64,000 nt of DNA from Entrophospora sp. SA101 (GCA_958430865.1 CAUDNR010000613.1:1982-65981); one strand, 5' to 3'. Positions 23,279 through 36,443 are shown, counted from the stretch's first letter. Numbers and translations: made by a program. Notes: generated by a model not told the origin, from the letters alone.

Positions 23279-25968
23279 TAATAATAATGGTAATTATTTT
23301 AATGAGTTGATTATGAATTTTTAAATCAATATTTATTTTAACATTAATATTCATATCACTAATTATAGCTTCACATCTAATGCGTTTAACGATATTTTAA
23401 TGGGATCTATTCATTTATTTTGACATGTACTATTATTATATTTATTTTGACATTATAATATCATCATTATATTGCATGACAACGCGTTACTGATCGCTGG
23501 CTACAATATGCAAGACCTGTACCGCATAAATTTGTATAAGGATAATAGAAGTTAGAGTTCAGCTTTGGATTAACACAAGAATCTTCTCTTAGTATTAGTA
23601 GTAATGTAGTTGTTGTCATTGTAACAATAGAAATCAATATCATCCATCATCTTATGTTCATTGTATAATCATATTTAATCTTTAATAATAAACTTACACT
23701 ATTATCCTGTATCCTAAGGCTTTTTTTTAACGATTTAAACTAACATTTCAGAAAGGATCTATATGCCGAACAATATCTACAGAATTTAGTTAAGCAATTT
23801 TATAAATTTTTGACTGATCACAGATATTACCTAAGTCAAGGTAAGAAAAATTAGAGAGGGGTTTGTATTGTTTGATTGGATAAATGTTGTTTGCCGAAAT
23901 TGCTTTTGTATATGGAAAAAAATAATTACGGCAACCATTTCGGCTTTAATGTTTTTTATGAACATAAAATAACCATGCCATTTGATTTATTTTAGAGTAC
24001 AAACAATTTCGTAACTATTAAAATTAATTACTATTAATATTAAGTAGTTTCGGACAACATCTATGAATATAATTGATTAAAAGTTAACCTAAAAAAAAAA
24101 GATTAAAGGACTATAAATAAAAAAATAATTCTTAAATACGCCAATTTTGAAGGTTAATATTGATATAAACTTTGCAACAAAAAACTTTGTGTATAAAGAA
24201 AGGTCTTAAAAGAATTTACACAGTTCAGCGACCAAGTGATTGATATCTGTGAATTTTTCGGATTTGTCATGTAAAAAGGAAATTTTTGTCCCCCCCTGGT
24301 CAAAACTCAATATCAATGATCTTTTTAAAAACCTTATTTCATCTATATCTCCAAATAATTAAAATAATTTAAATGAAGAGCAAAAAAACAGGAAATTCTA
24401 GAAGAAACCAATCAACTAAGAAACAAGGATATTCAACAAAAAGATGAAAGTTGAAACAAGATAAGGAAAATATAAGAAAATAAATAAAACATTTAGAGGA
24501 TGATTATGAAAAAACTGAAAGAGGTAACAAGCAAACAATCAGCAATTAAAGAATGATGCGATTAACCTGAAAAATCAATTAGCTTTCTTAGAGAAAGAAA
24601 AAGATAACCACCCCAAAAGTGAAACTAGCAAAATAGAAATAACTAAAAAAGCCCAAATGTCAGCCAGACTAAATAATAGCTGAAGAAAATCAAATCAAAT
24701 TAACCTAGATAAAACCAGAACAATTAAGTCAGGGTCAAAATGAAAATAAGATTTTAAGCTTAGCATAGCATGAATTGTATGGAGGAATATGGAGCAAGAA
24801 ATGAAAATAAAATACTGTCTATTGGGGTTACTATAGCTAGTCACCAAATGCAATTCTTTTGTGATGTTATGTTCACTTTGTCTGGTTTTGTTATTTATAT
24901 AAAATAATTGAAATGCAATATGATAAAACCTTTTTCATTTTTTTTATTAAAGAATTAGAAAATAAAACTGAATCTAAATTCGAAATGCACAAAAAAAAAT
25001 GAAAAATAAAATTAAATGTAAATTAATTTATCAACAGCAGCTTTAAAATATTAATTGTTAACACCTTCACCCTGTGGATGTTCAGCTGGAGATAAAGGAT
25101 TTTTGACAATAAATTTTACATAAAAATTCACATAAATTTGTCGCAAATTTTAGACCTGTTGGAGCTTCATAAATAATGTACAATAAGATAAAAATCCGTT
25201 TTGACTAATAACCATAAAAAATATGTGAATATTGGATATAAGATGATCATTATCATTATAATAATTGTAAAATATAATTGTAACTATATTATTATTTATT
25301 GTTGTTTTCCAATCCACCTTCCAGAAGTTTCTTAACAAAATTTCTTAAAGAATAAATAACACCATAAACCAATTTGGCTTCATCAAGGTTAATCAACCTA
25401 CTCTCAGATACCATACTTGTGATGCAGTGGAAAGATTGCTTATATGATATGCAGGTGATGGATTTGATTCTCCCGATCCCTCATTATTACCACATTACTA
25501 TTATTACCACTACCACCTACAACTACTATTCCAGATTTACGGTGTTGATGCCAATCATGATAATAAATACAAGTGCAATGACGGTCAAATATATACAAAT
25601 TATAAATCTTAAATAAATACATTATTGTTACATGTAATCTGATACAAAAAAAGATCTGCATTTTGTTTTTTAAGATTTCTCGAAAATTTTATTCGAGTAT
25701 GGTTCCTAATCCTTGTGATGAGTTTGATGCGTTGCATATAGGTGTAACATTAACTCAAAATTGGTCCGGGACCAGTTGCCCTTGTTTCTATTGATATCTT
25801 GAAGCATTATTCAGGATTATACGCTATGTGATGAATGCGTAAATTGATAGTAAACCAATAGTTATGCATAGATTTTAACAAAGTTATTAGGATATGAACA
25901 ATCCTAAAATTTATTCATCTATTCTATATAGCTCTTTAGTTTCAATTATATTTAATTAAAATATTTAA
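22950..25968. repeat. Inverted repeat arm A2 (mirror of 3459-6477)
   Basis: Reverse complement of 3459-6477. The left boundary is inside the transposon and the right boundary near 25968 lies about 250 bp beyond the end of the CENATAC-like gene. The arm carries the same Bet5 pseudogene with the same lesions. About 16.5 kb separates the arms. Confidence 0.9.
25002..25622 (-). pseudogene. Bet5/TRAPPC1-like pseudogene, inverted copy
   Basis: Mirror of the relic at 3805-4425. It has the same open segments (25440-25661 and 25150-25338 on the minus strand) and the same frame breaks. Sharing of every lesion seen means that the gene was already dead when the block was copied, or that both are the same DNA assembled twice. 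Confidence 0.8.
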
Positions 25969-26222
25969 AATATAAAATACCAATAATAATAATTAATTTA
26001 ATTTACACAAATAAAAATAAGAATTTCACATTTGAGCAATCTTGGTCTACAATGGAATTTAAAGGAAAATTTTTTAATAATATTCAAGTCATATAAAGTT
26101 AAAATATTATTATAAGAAATACATACATACCAATACCACTTTGAAAAATAAATTACATATATTTTAATCCAATTGAATTATTTAAATAGTCACGATAATC
26201 ATCTTCATATCACAGCAATTAA

Positions 26223-27917
26223 TTATTTTTGTTTCTTTCCTGTTTTTTCAATAGATTTCATTTCTTTTTTATATTGCTTTTGAGATCGATTTCTAGTACC
26301 ATTATTCCAAACTCTACCGAAATTTGGCACCCAATCCTTCCCCACAGCACTTTCTAAATATATTAATGCATGGTAAAATAAAATTTCAAAATAAAATTCA
26401 AAAAAAAAAAAAAAAAGGTTAAACAAACCTCTATCAAAATTAGCACCAACTCTATTTGGATTTAGTTTTTTCTTCTTTTCAAGCTTTTTGGCTGCTAAGA
26501 ATGCATCTAATGATGGTCCTATTTCAGTTTTATTTGTGTTACCACTAAACTTCATATCATCATCATCTTGTAACCAAGGTGGGACTAATTTTAATAAAGG
26601 ATCATCATTAATAATTTGTTAAAAAAAGAAGTGGAGTAAGAGTAAAAATAAGAATAAACAATATGTCTATATCTTTACCAGATCCTTCTTCAAACACATT
26701 TCCTTCACCAGGTTTAAGAGGCGGGACTTTTATACGTGTTAATTCTAAACAAAAGAGAAATAAAAAGTGTAAATACAAATATAAATAAATAATATTTATC
26801 ACCTATTATTATAATTACTTTGTACAAAAATATCATCAGTTGATCTTGTTCTTCTCTTTCTTTCTCCACCACCACCATCATCATCATCTTCATCTAATAT
26901 ATTTGAACGATCTCTCTTTTTTTTTTTTTCTTCATTAATATTTAATTTGTTATTAATTATTGGTTTAACTGTTGAATTATTATTATTAAAATTTTCAAAT
27001 TTTATTTCCATTTTATCATTTTTATCCAAAATAGAAATCTAAATATATAAATATATAATATTACAAAAGCGTTTATACATCTAATTATCATCATAATTAT
27101 AAAAATAATCATACCGGTAAATCTTGAATATTTGACATAGAAAGAGACTGATTTTCAGGGCGAGATGCCGCAAGGTTTTCAAAGCTACTTGGTAAATTTA
27201 CGCTAATATTATTGGATTCTTGATTTACATTGGATTTTAATTCCCTTTCTTCCTTTTTTAACTGATTTTTCTTTTGTAACTCTTTTGATCTCCTTCGAAA
27301 CTGTTTAATTTACAATATAATATAATAAGATAAACCAATTTATTATTAATAATATTAATATTATTAATTTACCTTGTCAATTTCATCTTTTTTCAGTATA
27401 AAATTATTAATTAATTTACAATCTGCTTTTTGATCTTTAAAATACTTGATAACATTATCATGATGATTTTTTGTTACTATATGTTCAAATATGTGTTCAC
27501 TACATAATAAAAAAACCATATTAAAATAATCAAGATTTTTTATTGTTTGTTTTGGGAAAAAGAATCAATAGTACAAACCAAATAATTTGTTTTTCGTCAA
27601 CATTTTTAAAAGTTATTTCTACGTTCACTTCACAAAAAAAACACCAAAAATCAGGTTGCTTGTTAACATCATAAACAATAGTAATGTCTTTTAAAAAAAT
27701 CCTGTACTTTTTATATTTCTTTTTTTTAAACAAAAGAAATAATACAATGTAAAAAGATTTATTTAATTAAAAACGTGATGATGAAAAGAAAAGATATAGT
27801 TACCGTAATTTCTTTGTTTAATATATTGAGTAAATTCCCTTGATGTAATTTTGTATATAAATGTTTTTTACCTTCAGAATTATTCCTTTTACAGATTCTA
27901 CAGAAATCAAATGTCAT
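26223..27917 (-). CDS. CENATAC (CCDC84)-like minor-spliceosome protein, copy 1
   Basis: Eight exons can be joined in frame: 27917-27804, 27718-27579, 27499-27373, 27300-27115, 27038-26819, 26744-26679, 26584-26429 and 26353-26223. They give 379 residues. The N-terminus has a C2H2-like finger (FCRICKRN...HLYTKLHQ; Cys6, Cys9, His19, His25) and a second Cys pair, FWCFFC, near 63-67. The middle is a charged, Asn-rich coiled region. The C-terminus reads PPWLQDDDD, EIGPSLDAFLAAKK, NPNRVGANFDR and PNFGRVWNNGTRNRSQKQ. These match the human CENATAC blocks PPWMIQDEE, EIGPSYEEFL, PDRVGANFD and PSFGRVWNNG in order. CENATAC acts in minor (U12) spliceosome function on A-type introns; the same role here is inferred. 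The start at 27917 is the first ATG; a TTG at 27944 is not used. It is head-to-head with the Acinus-like gene. Confidence 0.88.
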
Positions 27918-28045
27918 GTTTGAGTTTGAAGTATATAGATACAACCGCGTTCAATTAAAAAAATTACATAGATTATTCTGGAAATTTTATGTTACATTAA
28001 TTTGACTTGTTCTTTTTTGTCATCAACTGAAGAAAGAATCAAGAA
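27918..28045. promoter_or_regulatory. Shared bidirectional promoter region of the splicing-gene pair
   Basis: Only 128 bp separate the two divergent start codons, so promoters must overlap. The stretch is AT-rich with no TATA box that can be singled out. Coordinated expression is inferred from the layout only. Confidence 0.5.
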
Positions 28046-28914
28046 ATGCAACAAGATAATGGACATGAAGAAGATAAAGAAAATAAACAAGAAATGCAAG
28101 GTATTGTAATAACCGTATAATTCAACAACTTTTTTTATTAAAGGCGTTTAATCGACTTCATTCTTCTCTTTTTTTATTACCTTTCAGTTCCACCCTCTGA
28201 ACATGAGCCAACTGCAACCATATACATTAAAAATTTTGTTCGTCCTTTAACACATACAAAAGTCCGCGAACTTTTAGAGCAATATGGCAAAATCGTATTT
28301 TTTTGGATGGATAAGATTAAATCTCATTGTTATGTAAAGGTGATTTCATTTATACATAAATATAATAAATTAAAGTTGGAAATCAGTTTTATAACAAGAA
28401 TATTATTATTCTTGTTTAATTAATTAATCAATGTAGTATGATTCAATTGATTCAGCAAAATTGGCACATCAATCACTCTGGGATGTTGTTTTTCCACCTG
28501 AAACTGGCAGAAAACTTATGTTAGAATTTATAGATTTTGAAAAGGCAGAGGAATTGATTGCAGAAGAAGAAAATAAAGCATCAAACACAAATCCAAATTC
28601 GAATTCGAATTCGAATTTATCAAATTCACGCGATATACAAAGATCTGAAAGAAAAAAACCTAATGGAAATAGTGGTAAATGCAAAAAATTTTTTTGGGAA
28701 TATGAAATTGAATTTATCAATGATTGATTTTCTTGTCTAATTGAAATTTTAATATTAATAAGGAACTGTTCCTAACATAAAGATAGTGTCATTAGATTCA
28801 CTATTTTCAAAAACAAAAGCTACTCCTCATCTATACTATAAACCTGTGTCGTCAGAAGATGCAAAATCAAGACTTAAAGTTATGGAAAGAAGAAGGAATA
28901 GGAGAAATTCATAG
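28046..28914 (+). CDS. Acinus-like RRM protein with RSB motif (ASAP/PSAP complex), copy 1
   Basis: Four exons (28046-28100, 28188-28339, 28437-28674, 28763-28914) join in frame to 198 residues. The RRM spans about residues 28-100, with IYIKNFVRPLTHTKVRELL and FFWMDKIKSHCYVKYDS. These correspond to the human Acinus stretches VHISNLVRPFTLGQLKELL and FWIDKIKSHCFVTYST. Near the C-terminus SLDSLFSKTKATPHLYYKP matches the RNPS1-SAP18 binding (RSB) motif LDDLFRKTKAAPCIYWLP. The protein thus corresponds to only the C-terminal part of animal Acinus, as expected for a minimal ASAP subunit. In animals this complex binds exon junctions and modulates splicing; that role is inferred here. A short Asn/Ser linker sits between the domains. 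The family assignment is strong from both motifs. Confidence 0.88.
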
Positions 28915-30687
28915 ATCTGATAATTGCAATAAAATTTCATCACATTTAAGAATAATTATGTTTTTCTCTCTTCTCTCTCACACAAAAGGATTTTTACAGG
29001 AGTTTTATTAACAATAATCAAACATTTGTTTCTTGAGTATTCATTCGATAATAATCTTTAATTTATATATATATATAATGTATATGTATATGTATACCGT
29101 TTTGTATTTTATATTAAATTTTATTGCTATTATTAGACATTTATCGATTTAATTCAAGCATTAAAATTTTATTTATATACATCTCTTTGGATTTGTAGGG
29201 AAAAAAGAAGGTAAATGATATATTTAATAATTTATAATAATTCATTTATTATTTTATTTGTATTTAATAAAATATTTCTTTTTAGAAAAAACTAATGGAA
29301 TAAATAAAATAAATTCTGAAATAAAACTTGTCAATTGATTATTTCTTGTGTCATACCTTCCTTCTTCATTAACTTGTCATCATGATATATTAAATTTTAT
29401 ATATGGTAATAGAGAATTCACCAAAGGAATTAAAGTTAAATATTACTGGTGAAAAGGAAAAAACATTTTTTGTTCCTACTTAAACATTTACATTCAAGAA
29501 TTTGAATATAAAAATTATGATCAAAGATCAAATAATAAAGAAATTGTGTTTGTTCAGTGTAGTTGTATAAAAATAATTCTTCCTTATTAGTCAAAATATC
29601 TATGCTGTCATTTCTCTTGGTTTTTTGAAATAGGAATATGGAATGTATTACTATAATTATCATTTTTTTTTTTGATGAGATCATCAGCTAAAGTTGTGGG
29701 CGAAACTTCAGAAATCAATCGACAGAGTTTTGACAGGTTACATAATAATTGTTTATTAAAGTTTCGACAAGTTTCGCATTTGGGGGTTTTGTCAATCATC
29801 AGAATTTTGACAAGGTATATACTAATTGTTCATTAGAGTTTCAACAAAGTTTTGACAGTCACTAAGAGGTTTCGGCAAGTAACCTTATCATTAGCATTGT
29901 AGTAAAGTCACTTTCTGCATATTTGAGAAATAGCATCCCCAATCCCTATGAACATGTTGGTAATCTGTTCCGGTTTTGCAATTGCTAGGCAGCCATTTGG
30001 CAAACTTTTAGCATCTGCTTTTTTAAATTGTTGTGACGTGAAAATAGTGGTGATGACACAATAATCATTTAGAATCTTACTCCATAACATTGATGATAGC
30101 ATTCTGATTCCTTTATGCATTTGACTTTGACCTTTTTTATGGAAATAAAATCAAAACCACTATACCATTTTTCTTGTAACCTCATAATAATTTTTCAGGA
30201 ATTGGTTGTTTTCCATGCTAAAAAGATTGGCTATTAATTAAATTTCTTATGATTATTTAACTAAAATGTATGCCTATCTTTCCCATTATCAAATTAAAGA
30301 CATGGGATATGGATATGAGATGGGGATTGCTCCATACTCCATGGTATGGGCGAGTATATCCGTAAACAGGAGAGCTCTGGTATATAAAATATCGCGTTTT
30401 AAAGAGCAAAGGTACATGGTTGTCTTTAAATTAATTCGTGTCATGTCGATCATATATAAATATATATGCAAAATTGATTTTCTGATTTATTTTTTCCAAA
30501 AATTATTTGACAACTTTACAAATTTTTAATAAAATTGTCCTTTTATTTACTTAATTAATCCAATAAATAATTCCCATTAATCAAAAATGATCTCATAAAT
30601 TAATAAAATTGGAATATCCTTTTTATTCTTTTATTTTGAATTTACTATGAAATTATCCCAATCTGTTTCAAATGAACTTATTATCAA
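28915..30687. other. Intergenic region with decayed repeat
   Basis: AT-rich sequence without a convincing gene. Between about 29680 and 29890 there is a dispersed repeat with recurring GTTTTGACA and GTTTCGACA words, which recurs near 51.7 kb and 60.8 kb. Small open frames at 29608-29799 and 29908-30120 overlap this repeat or have no recognisable domain. Confidence 0.5.
29680..29890. repeat. Dispersed repeat used at a rearrangement junction
   Basis: The segment has quasi-repeats of GAGTTTTGACAGG, AGTTTCGACAAG and GAGTTTCAACAAAG. About 120 bp (29770-29890) is shared with 51734-51855 at lower identity. The inverted composite at 60.8 kb switches from one version to the other within 29770-29803. 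Confidence 0.75.
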
Positions 30688-33288
30688 CTATGATTGCGTA
30701 GAATCATCACCATCATTAGTATTATCACTAGCAATCACTGGAAATGGATATTCGCCACCAGTACTGATACCAATTTCTTCATCTATGGTTGAACCAGGAG
30801 TTCTAATATTTAAGTAGTGTATATTATTTTCATTCATACTGTTACTCTCACTGGTATCTGAAGGATTAGTGATTCCAGGTGATATTGGAGCAAATTGGAA
30901 TTTTAATATTCTGAACTTATTATTATTGCTATTATTATTATTGAGCAGATCAAAATTTCTTCCTCCTTCACTATCATCATTATTATTAATAAATGAATCT
31001 GGATATGCTCTATGCAATGCCAATTTTCTTGCCCTGACATATTCCATACCAACCAATTTCCAATCTAACAAATCTGACAATCGTTCTGTTCTGTTACGTT
31101 GATTTATACGTTGACGTCTTGTTTTCTGACAAAATTGTAACATGTAATCAACCAATTGTTGAGTTGATTCATCAGTGGATTTCATTCTTCGATCAATTAT
31201 ATAAATACCATAATCTGATGAATTTTCCAATATTTCATCCATGAAACATCCAAAACCCGATAAATTGGTTGTGATGGATGGGACACCCATTACTGTACAT
31301 TCAGCAGGAGTGTAACCCCATGGCTCATAATAACTTGGGAACACACCTAGATGACAACCACGTACAAAATCCTCATAATCTAAGCCAATCAGAGGGTTGT
31401 TTGAAGTTAGAAATTCAGGATGAAATATAACTTTTACACGATCTTCTGGATTATTAACTAGTTCCAGACGGTGTAATTGTGTCAAGATTGGATCTGATTC
31501 AGGATCAGCAATATTATGAGTTAATATTGGTGGAGGTATGCTAGATTTTAGTGCCATAACACGACGTTTCAGTAACACCTTGTCTTCATCAGTAAATAAT
31601 TCATAAGGGTCAACCACTGCATTATTGATTTCTCCTCTGTATATATATGTGTGAGTGTTGAAATAAGGACACATGCATATATCTGAATATAAATATAATA
31701 ATTAAAAAGCATAAATAAATTATATATTATAAAGGTATACATACCCAGCATATCTTGCAGCTTTCTCAAATATCCTTTGACCAATTTTATCAGTAATGTC
31801 TTTTACAGTTTCTTGAAGTTGTTTTGTGACTACTTGACCTTTCAAAGCTTCAACTGCAAAAGATTGTATTTTAGTTGGCATGATAATAAATGCAACTACC
31901 GTAATTGGTGAATTGCATGCTTTTAACCTTTGATTTAATTCTTCAAAATCATGAATAAAATGAATAATTATTAAATAATTGAAATATATTCATACATATT
32001 ATATGCACATATTTATATCTATAATAATAACATGGCAAGTTAATACTAACTTGCTAATGATTCAATAAACATATCAACACCCTTATTTCTGTAGTGATAA
32101 CGACCAGAAATAAAAAAATACAAAGTATTGTCCAGGTCAAAATTGTAATGACCATAGAAATGACCTTTAACAAATTTATGAATTTTTTCTTTATTTCTTG
32201 CATGTAAATTTTGAAATTCATGCATTGCTGAAAATTTCACTACATTTAAACCATTTGGGAGAACTCCATCTAAACAACAAAATTTTTTACATATTATTAT
32301 ATATTAGAATAATTATATTGATATATATATATATATATATAATACACATTTTTTATATACCTGGTTTTCTTTTTAATAAATGTTCAGCTTCATAGGCAGT
32401 AATTTGACTGACAGTAGTGAAAACATCAGCACACTGAGCTGCAGCACGTTCAATACTATAACGATGATATATCCCACGTTTTCCAGCTTCATCCTCAACT
32501 GAAAAATTAGAGATTTCATTGTAAAAATCTACTGAACCAGAACATAAATATCTTCCTAACAAAGTTGCATGAGTGGTAAATATTGTTGTCAAATCAGTCC
32601 CACGTTTACGAATTAATGGTATAGCAACACTAGACAACCATTCATGAAAATGTGCAATTATTGCTTTGGATTTTTCTTGAGCCACAAACTAAAAAATATA
32701 AATGTGTTAAATAGTGTTGTTACTCAAATCAAAGAGTTCTCACATACACACACATGTACTTGTTTGTATACTTACATCATCTAGAAACCAAGCTACCAAA
32801 TAACCAAATAATATTGAATCGTTTGTTTCTTGATCATTTGGTGGTGATGGAATACCAACATCATTCCATAAATCACTTTTCCATGAATCTAGTTTATTGG
32901 TCACTGAATTTGTGTCAAACAATAATACATGAGGAGCACCTTCAATCAACCATCTACCATACATCCATCTTACACCTTTGTTTGACATTTCATCAAGAAC
33001 TCCTTTAAGATAAGGGTTTTTAATTTCTTCCACTTCCACTTCTGCAGATGCTGTCTTGATGGATAATGGACCGATCAGTGTGTACCTTTCACCATACTCG
33101 TGAACTGTCACTGGAGCCTTGGATTTAATCATAGTATAGATTGGCCCAACTATAATTATAAAGGACTATTATTGATGAAATAATAATAATCATGATATTA
33201 TTATTATTACTATTACAATATTACCTTTATTGACAACTTCCCATGCAATTTCAAATAAATAAGGACTATTAATATCTCGTTGAGCCAT
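30688..33288 (-). CDS. GSY1: Glycogen synthase (GT3 family)
   Basis: Six exons (33288-33225, 33149-32776, 32688-32361, 32269-32051, 31940-31745, 31636-30688) join in frame to 709 residues, the usual size for fungal and animal glycogen synthase. The enzyme transfers glucose from UDP-glucose to growing glycogen in the cytosol. Landmarks seen are GKCNIVGPIYT-like KVGPIYT at the exon 1-2 join, [18 protein letters not shown], and the catalytic pair EPWGYTPAE (Glu near 498 and 506). The arginine cluster [10 protein letters not shown] (about 567-576) binds glucose-6-phosphate in eukaryotic enzymes, so allosteric activation is likely conserved. The C-terminal tail is Ser/Asn-rich and may hold phosphorylation sites. 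The gene looks complete and intact. The symbol follows yeast usage; GSY1 and GSY2 cannot be told apart here. Confidence 0.96.
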
Positions 33289-36200
33289 GTTTTTAATTTT
33301 AATTTTAATTTTAATTTGTTGTTGTATATAAAAATTCAAGGAGAAAAATAAAAATTTTTTTTTAATTAAAAAAATAATTAATATTTATATAAATTTTTTT
33401 ATTGTTAGAAAAATTGATGATGATGTAAAACGGCATGATATATTACTATACTAATTAGTGCATTTTCAGAAGAAGGGCACATGTCAAAACATAATTTTGA
33501 CCGATTCGACATTGATAAGATAAATTGTTGATTAAAAATTCTACAAATTAAAATATTTTTTTGGTTCACACGGTTACGATTTGTATATATATAAATGGTA
33601 TGATTTCACATGACATAATTATGACATGAGTTTTTTTAAATTTGGAATTATTTACTAGTGCGGATCATCTATACTCAAATATTATGTGATCCACATGTTG
33701 GATCACCGCCATTCAATTTCAGCTTTAAAAAGGGAGTCAATTCATGTCGTCTTTTTTTTTTTCATGGATTTTTAAATTGAGTTATGCTCAGAAATGTAAT
33801 AATAATTTTCGTGTTACAATATTTATGTTCGTTAAACTTTTATCGTAAAGAACTTTTATTATTAATGGAATAAATAATACAAATAAATCAATATACAGTA
33901 TTTTGCGAAAAAAATGATTGTCGCAATTTCGCAAAATTTGGAATCTTCAAAATGCTAAGGCTCAGCCAATTTTTTGTTTAAGTATGCTGGCCTATGGTTA
34001 CTATAAGCAATTAATTGATTATAGATGATCAGTCTCGGCCAAAAATTTTCGCCCCTTTTTTATTTAAAAAAATTCGATATTAATATTAATATAATATTAA
34101 TAAATGATAAAGTCGCGATAAGACTCAAGTCGGCCAACCATTCAGCTTGGGTATAATTAAATTGCATCGGTTTCACGTGATAATTTATGCACGTGACTAA
34201 GTTTTTTAAACTATGATCTTCAAAAATAATCGTACGATTTTATTTTCCCAAGAAATAAAACTTTCGATACAAATTTGTAGAATGAACTTATGATTTAATT
34301 TATATTTACATTATTGTGAGAGAGAAATAAAATTTATGGTGTGAAATTTGTACTTGTAAAGTTCATTATCATGAGAGAAATTGGATAACATTCAAAATCT
34401 ATTTAACTATTTACAACAAAATCCTGATATAAAAGTAAATAGTTCAGTAATACAACATCAAATTGGAAGAAAACAAAATACTTCTCTAAAGCAATCCACC
34501 TCATATATAATTTTATACGTTGTTTATTTTGGATATTTTATGTAGATCAATTTTGATATTGTGCAGGCGACATTTGAGTTGCAGGTAAAAATTAAGACCT
34601 AATTCATCAAGATGCCGAAGCCTACCACCAATAACTTCTCACAATTTTTTAAAGATCCGTTTGTTATAAATATCAATCGTGTCAATAACACTATTATCTA
34701 CTAGATTTCTTGCTACAGCAGATACAATATTTTAATTTACTTGTCTTTCTAGATCACTAATATTATCGACATTTTCTATTTTACAATTACAACTACAATC
34801 CTTTCTAATGGTTACTGTTCCTTTTCTCCTGGATTTATTTAAAAGTATTCAAGTTCACTGTCAGTATGTTCGGAATATATAAACGTCTAACAAAAGAAAA
34901 GAATAAAGATGTGTGCACTAATACAATTTAAGACAGAAAAATATGTATGTGTTTTACGAACTTTTCCAGCTTTACTCATATTACTGTTATTATATAATCT
35001 TTAAATTAATTAGAAGAAATTCGAATAAATCGTAAAATAGTTTAATAACAACAAAAAAAGTTTTAAAGTGAAAGTATTACACTACCAATATAGCTCAGTT
35101 TCATAATATGGACGTTATTGTATTAACACCCATACAATAACTATTACATATAAAGTCGGTCACATAAACTTGCCCCAGAGTGACCGACTTACTCGAATTT
35201 TACAAACTACGTTGAGAACTTTTTATTTTTGATAAACCAGCCAGGAGCTTACCACAATGAACATAGTTACTGGTGTGATGGATTTTCAAAAAAGTCAGGT
35301 GATTTTATTGTTGGTTATTAAATCCCAAAATAGCGATGATATTCTGATATTATAAAATCACATGACTCGATCACTTGTTTACAAAAACGATTATTATTTA
35401 TGAAAGTAAAGTAATGCATATTTTAGAAAAAACCATTGAATATTAATAAACAATATTTACTTCGTAACAATGACCAATATGTAGGATTTTGAGTTGAAAT
35501 TTCTGATGATCATAACAATGAAACGCGATAATAGACATTTGAAGAAATTTTTTTTTTGTTCAAGAAAATTGGTCGTATTCCTACTTCAGAGAATTCCTAT
35601 TGATACCAGTGTATAAAGAAGTGGACATACCATCATATTACATAAGAGAGCTGAAGAGCATAGAAAAAGAGGAAGCAGCGGAAAGGATTTTTTGAGGATA
35701 TATGTTTGATATATATTATTCTTAAAACATCCTAATCATTTAATGATGAATTGGGCTAGATAAATAACAATGATGATGATGATATTTATTACCAAACTAC
35801 TAGCATTATTATTTATAAATATAATAATATTAAAAACCCCCATTTAGAATTATCATTTGTATTGATCTTTATATGTATTCTAAATGTTAATATTTAAAAA
35901 TAAATAATTTAAAACAAATAAAAATAAAAATAAAGAACATTTAGAATTATCATTTGTATTGATCTTTATATGTATTCCAAATGTTAATATTTAAAAATAA
36001 AAAATTTAAAACAAAAAAATTTAAAATAAAAATAAAAATAAAAATAAAAATAAAATATAATGAGCAGCAGACATAAGGTTTTTGAACAATATGATGATTT
36101 TTAAAAGAAGTTTTATTAATCATCGATTGTTAACTGTATTATATACACTATATTAATTATTTAAACTGGTGGTATAATCAGAAAGAATTGTTATGCGACA

Positions 36201-36443
36201 ATCAAATTATTATTATTTATATAATCTATTTTCAAGAGCCTTTATCTTTTGGATTATCAATGGAACGATAATACGGGATGGTAGGACTTTTTTTACTAAT
36301 AATAAGAGATATATAAAAAGAGACGAGGGTGTTTAATTATCCCATAGATTCTATATGATTATCGTAATGATAATTACTAGTATTCTTTATTTTATTTTAT
36401 GTTGATAAATATGTGAATGCATATCACATTTATATATATTTTT
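33289..36443. other. Intergenic region, no gene recognised
   Basis: AT-rich, with scraps of decayed repeats. A direct duplication with 97-bp spacing lies at about 35841-36000. A short motif at about 36058-36090 (GCAGACATAAGGTTTTTGAA) recurs near 49004-49025. No intact reading frame with a known domain. Confidence 0.55.
35841..36000. repeat. Tandem duplication, 97-bp spacing
   Basis: The phrase CATTTAGAATTATCATTTGT begins at 35841 and again at 35938, each followed by ATTGATCTTTATATGTATTC and a short A+T tail. The two copies differ by a base or two. Confidence 0.8.

Larger units (their letters stand above)
26609..29803. repeat. Inverted repeat arm B1 (mirror of 60806-64000)
   Basis: Paired coordinates sum to 90609. 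All shared reading frames are identical in the two copies. The inner boundary falls in 29770-29803. The outer boundary is not seen because the mirror copy runs off the window at 64000. Confidence 0.9.

Noticed and set aside
26584..26744. A possible GT-AC or U12-type intron in the CENATAC-like gene
   Set aside because: At first no AG acceptor seemed to fit and an AC end at TTTTTTAAC was in frame. A canonical AG at 26586-26585 (before TCCCACCTTGG) also joins in phase and gives the family's PPW motif, so an ordinary GT-AG intron is preferred.
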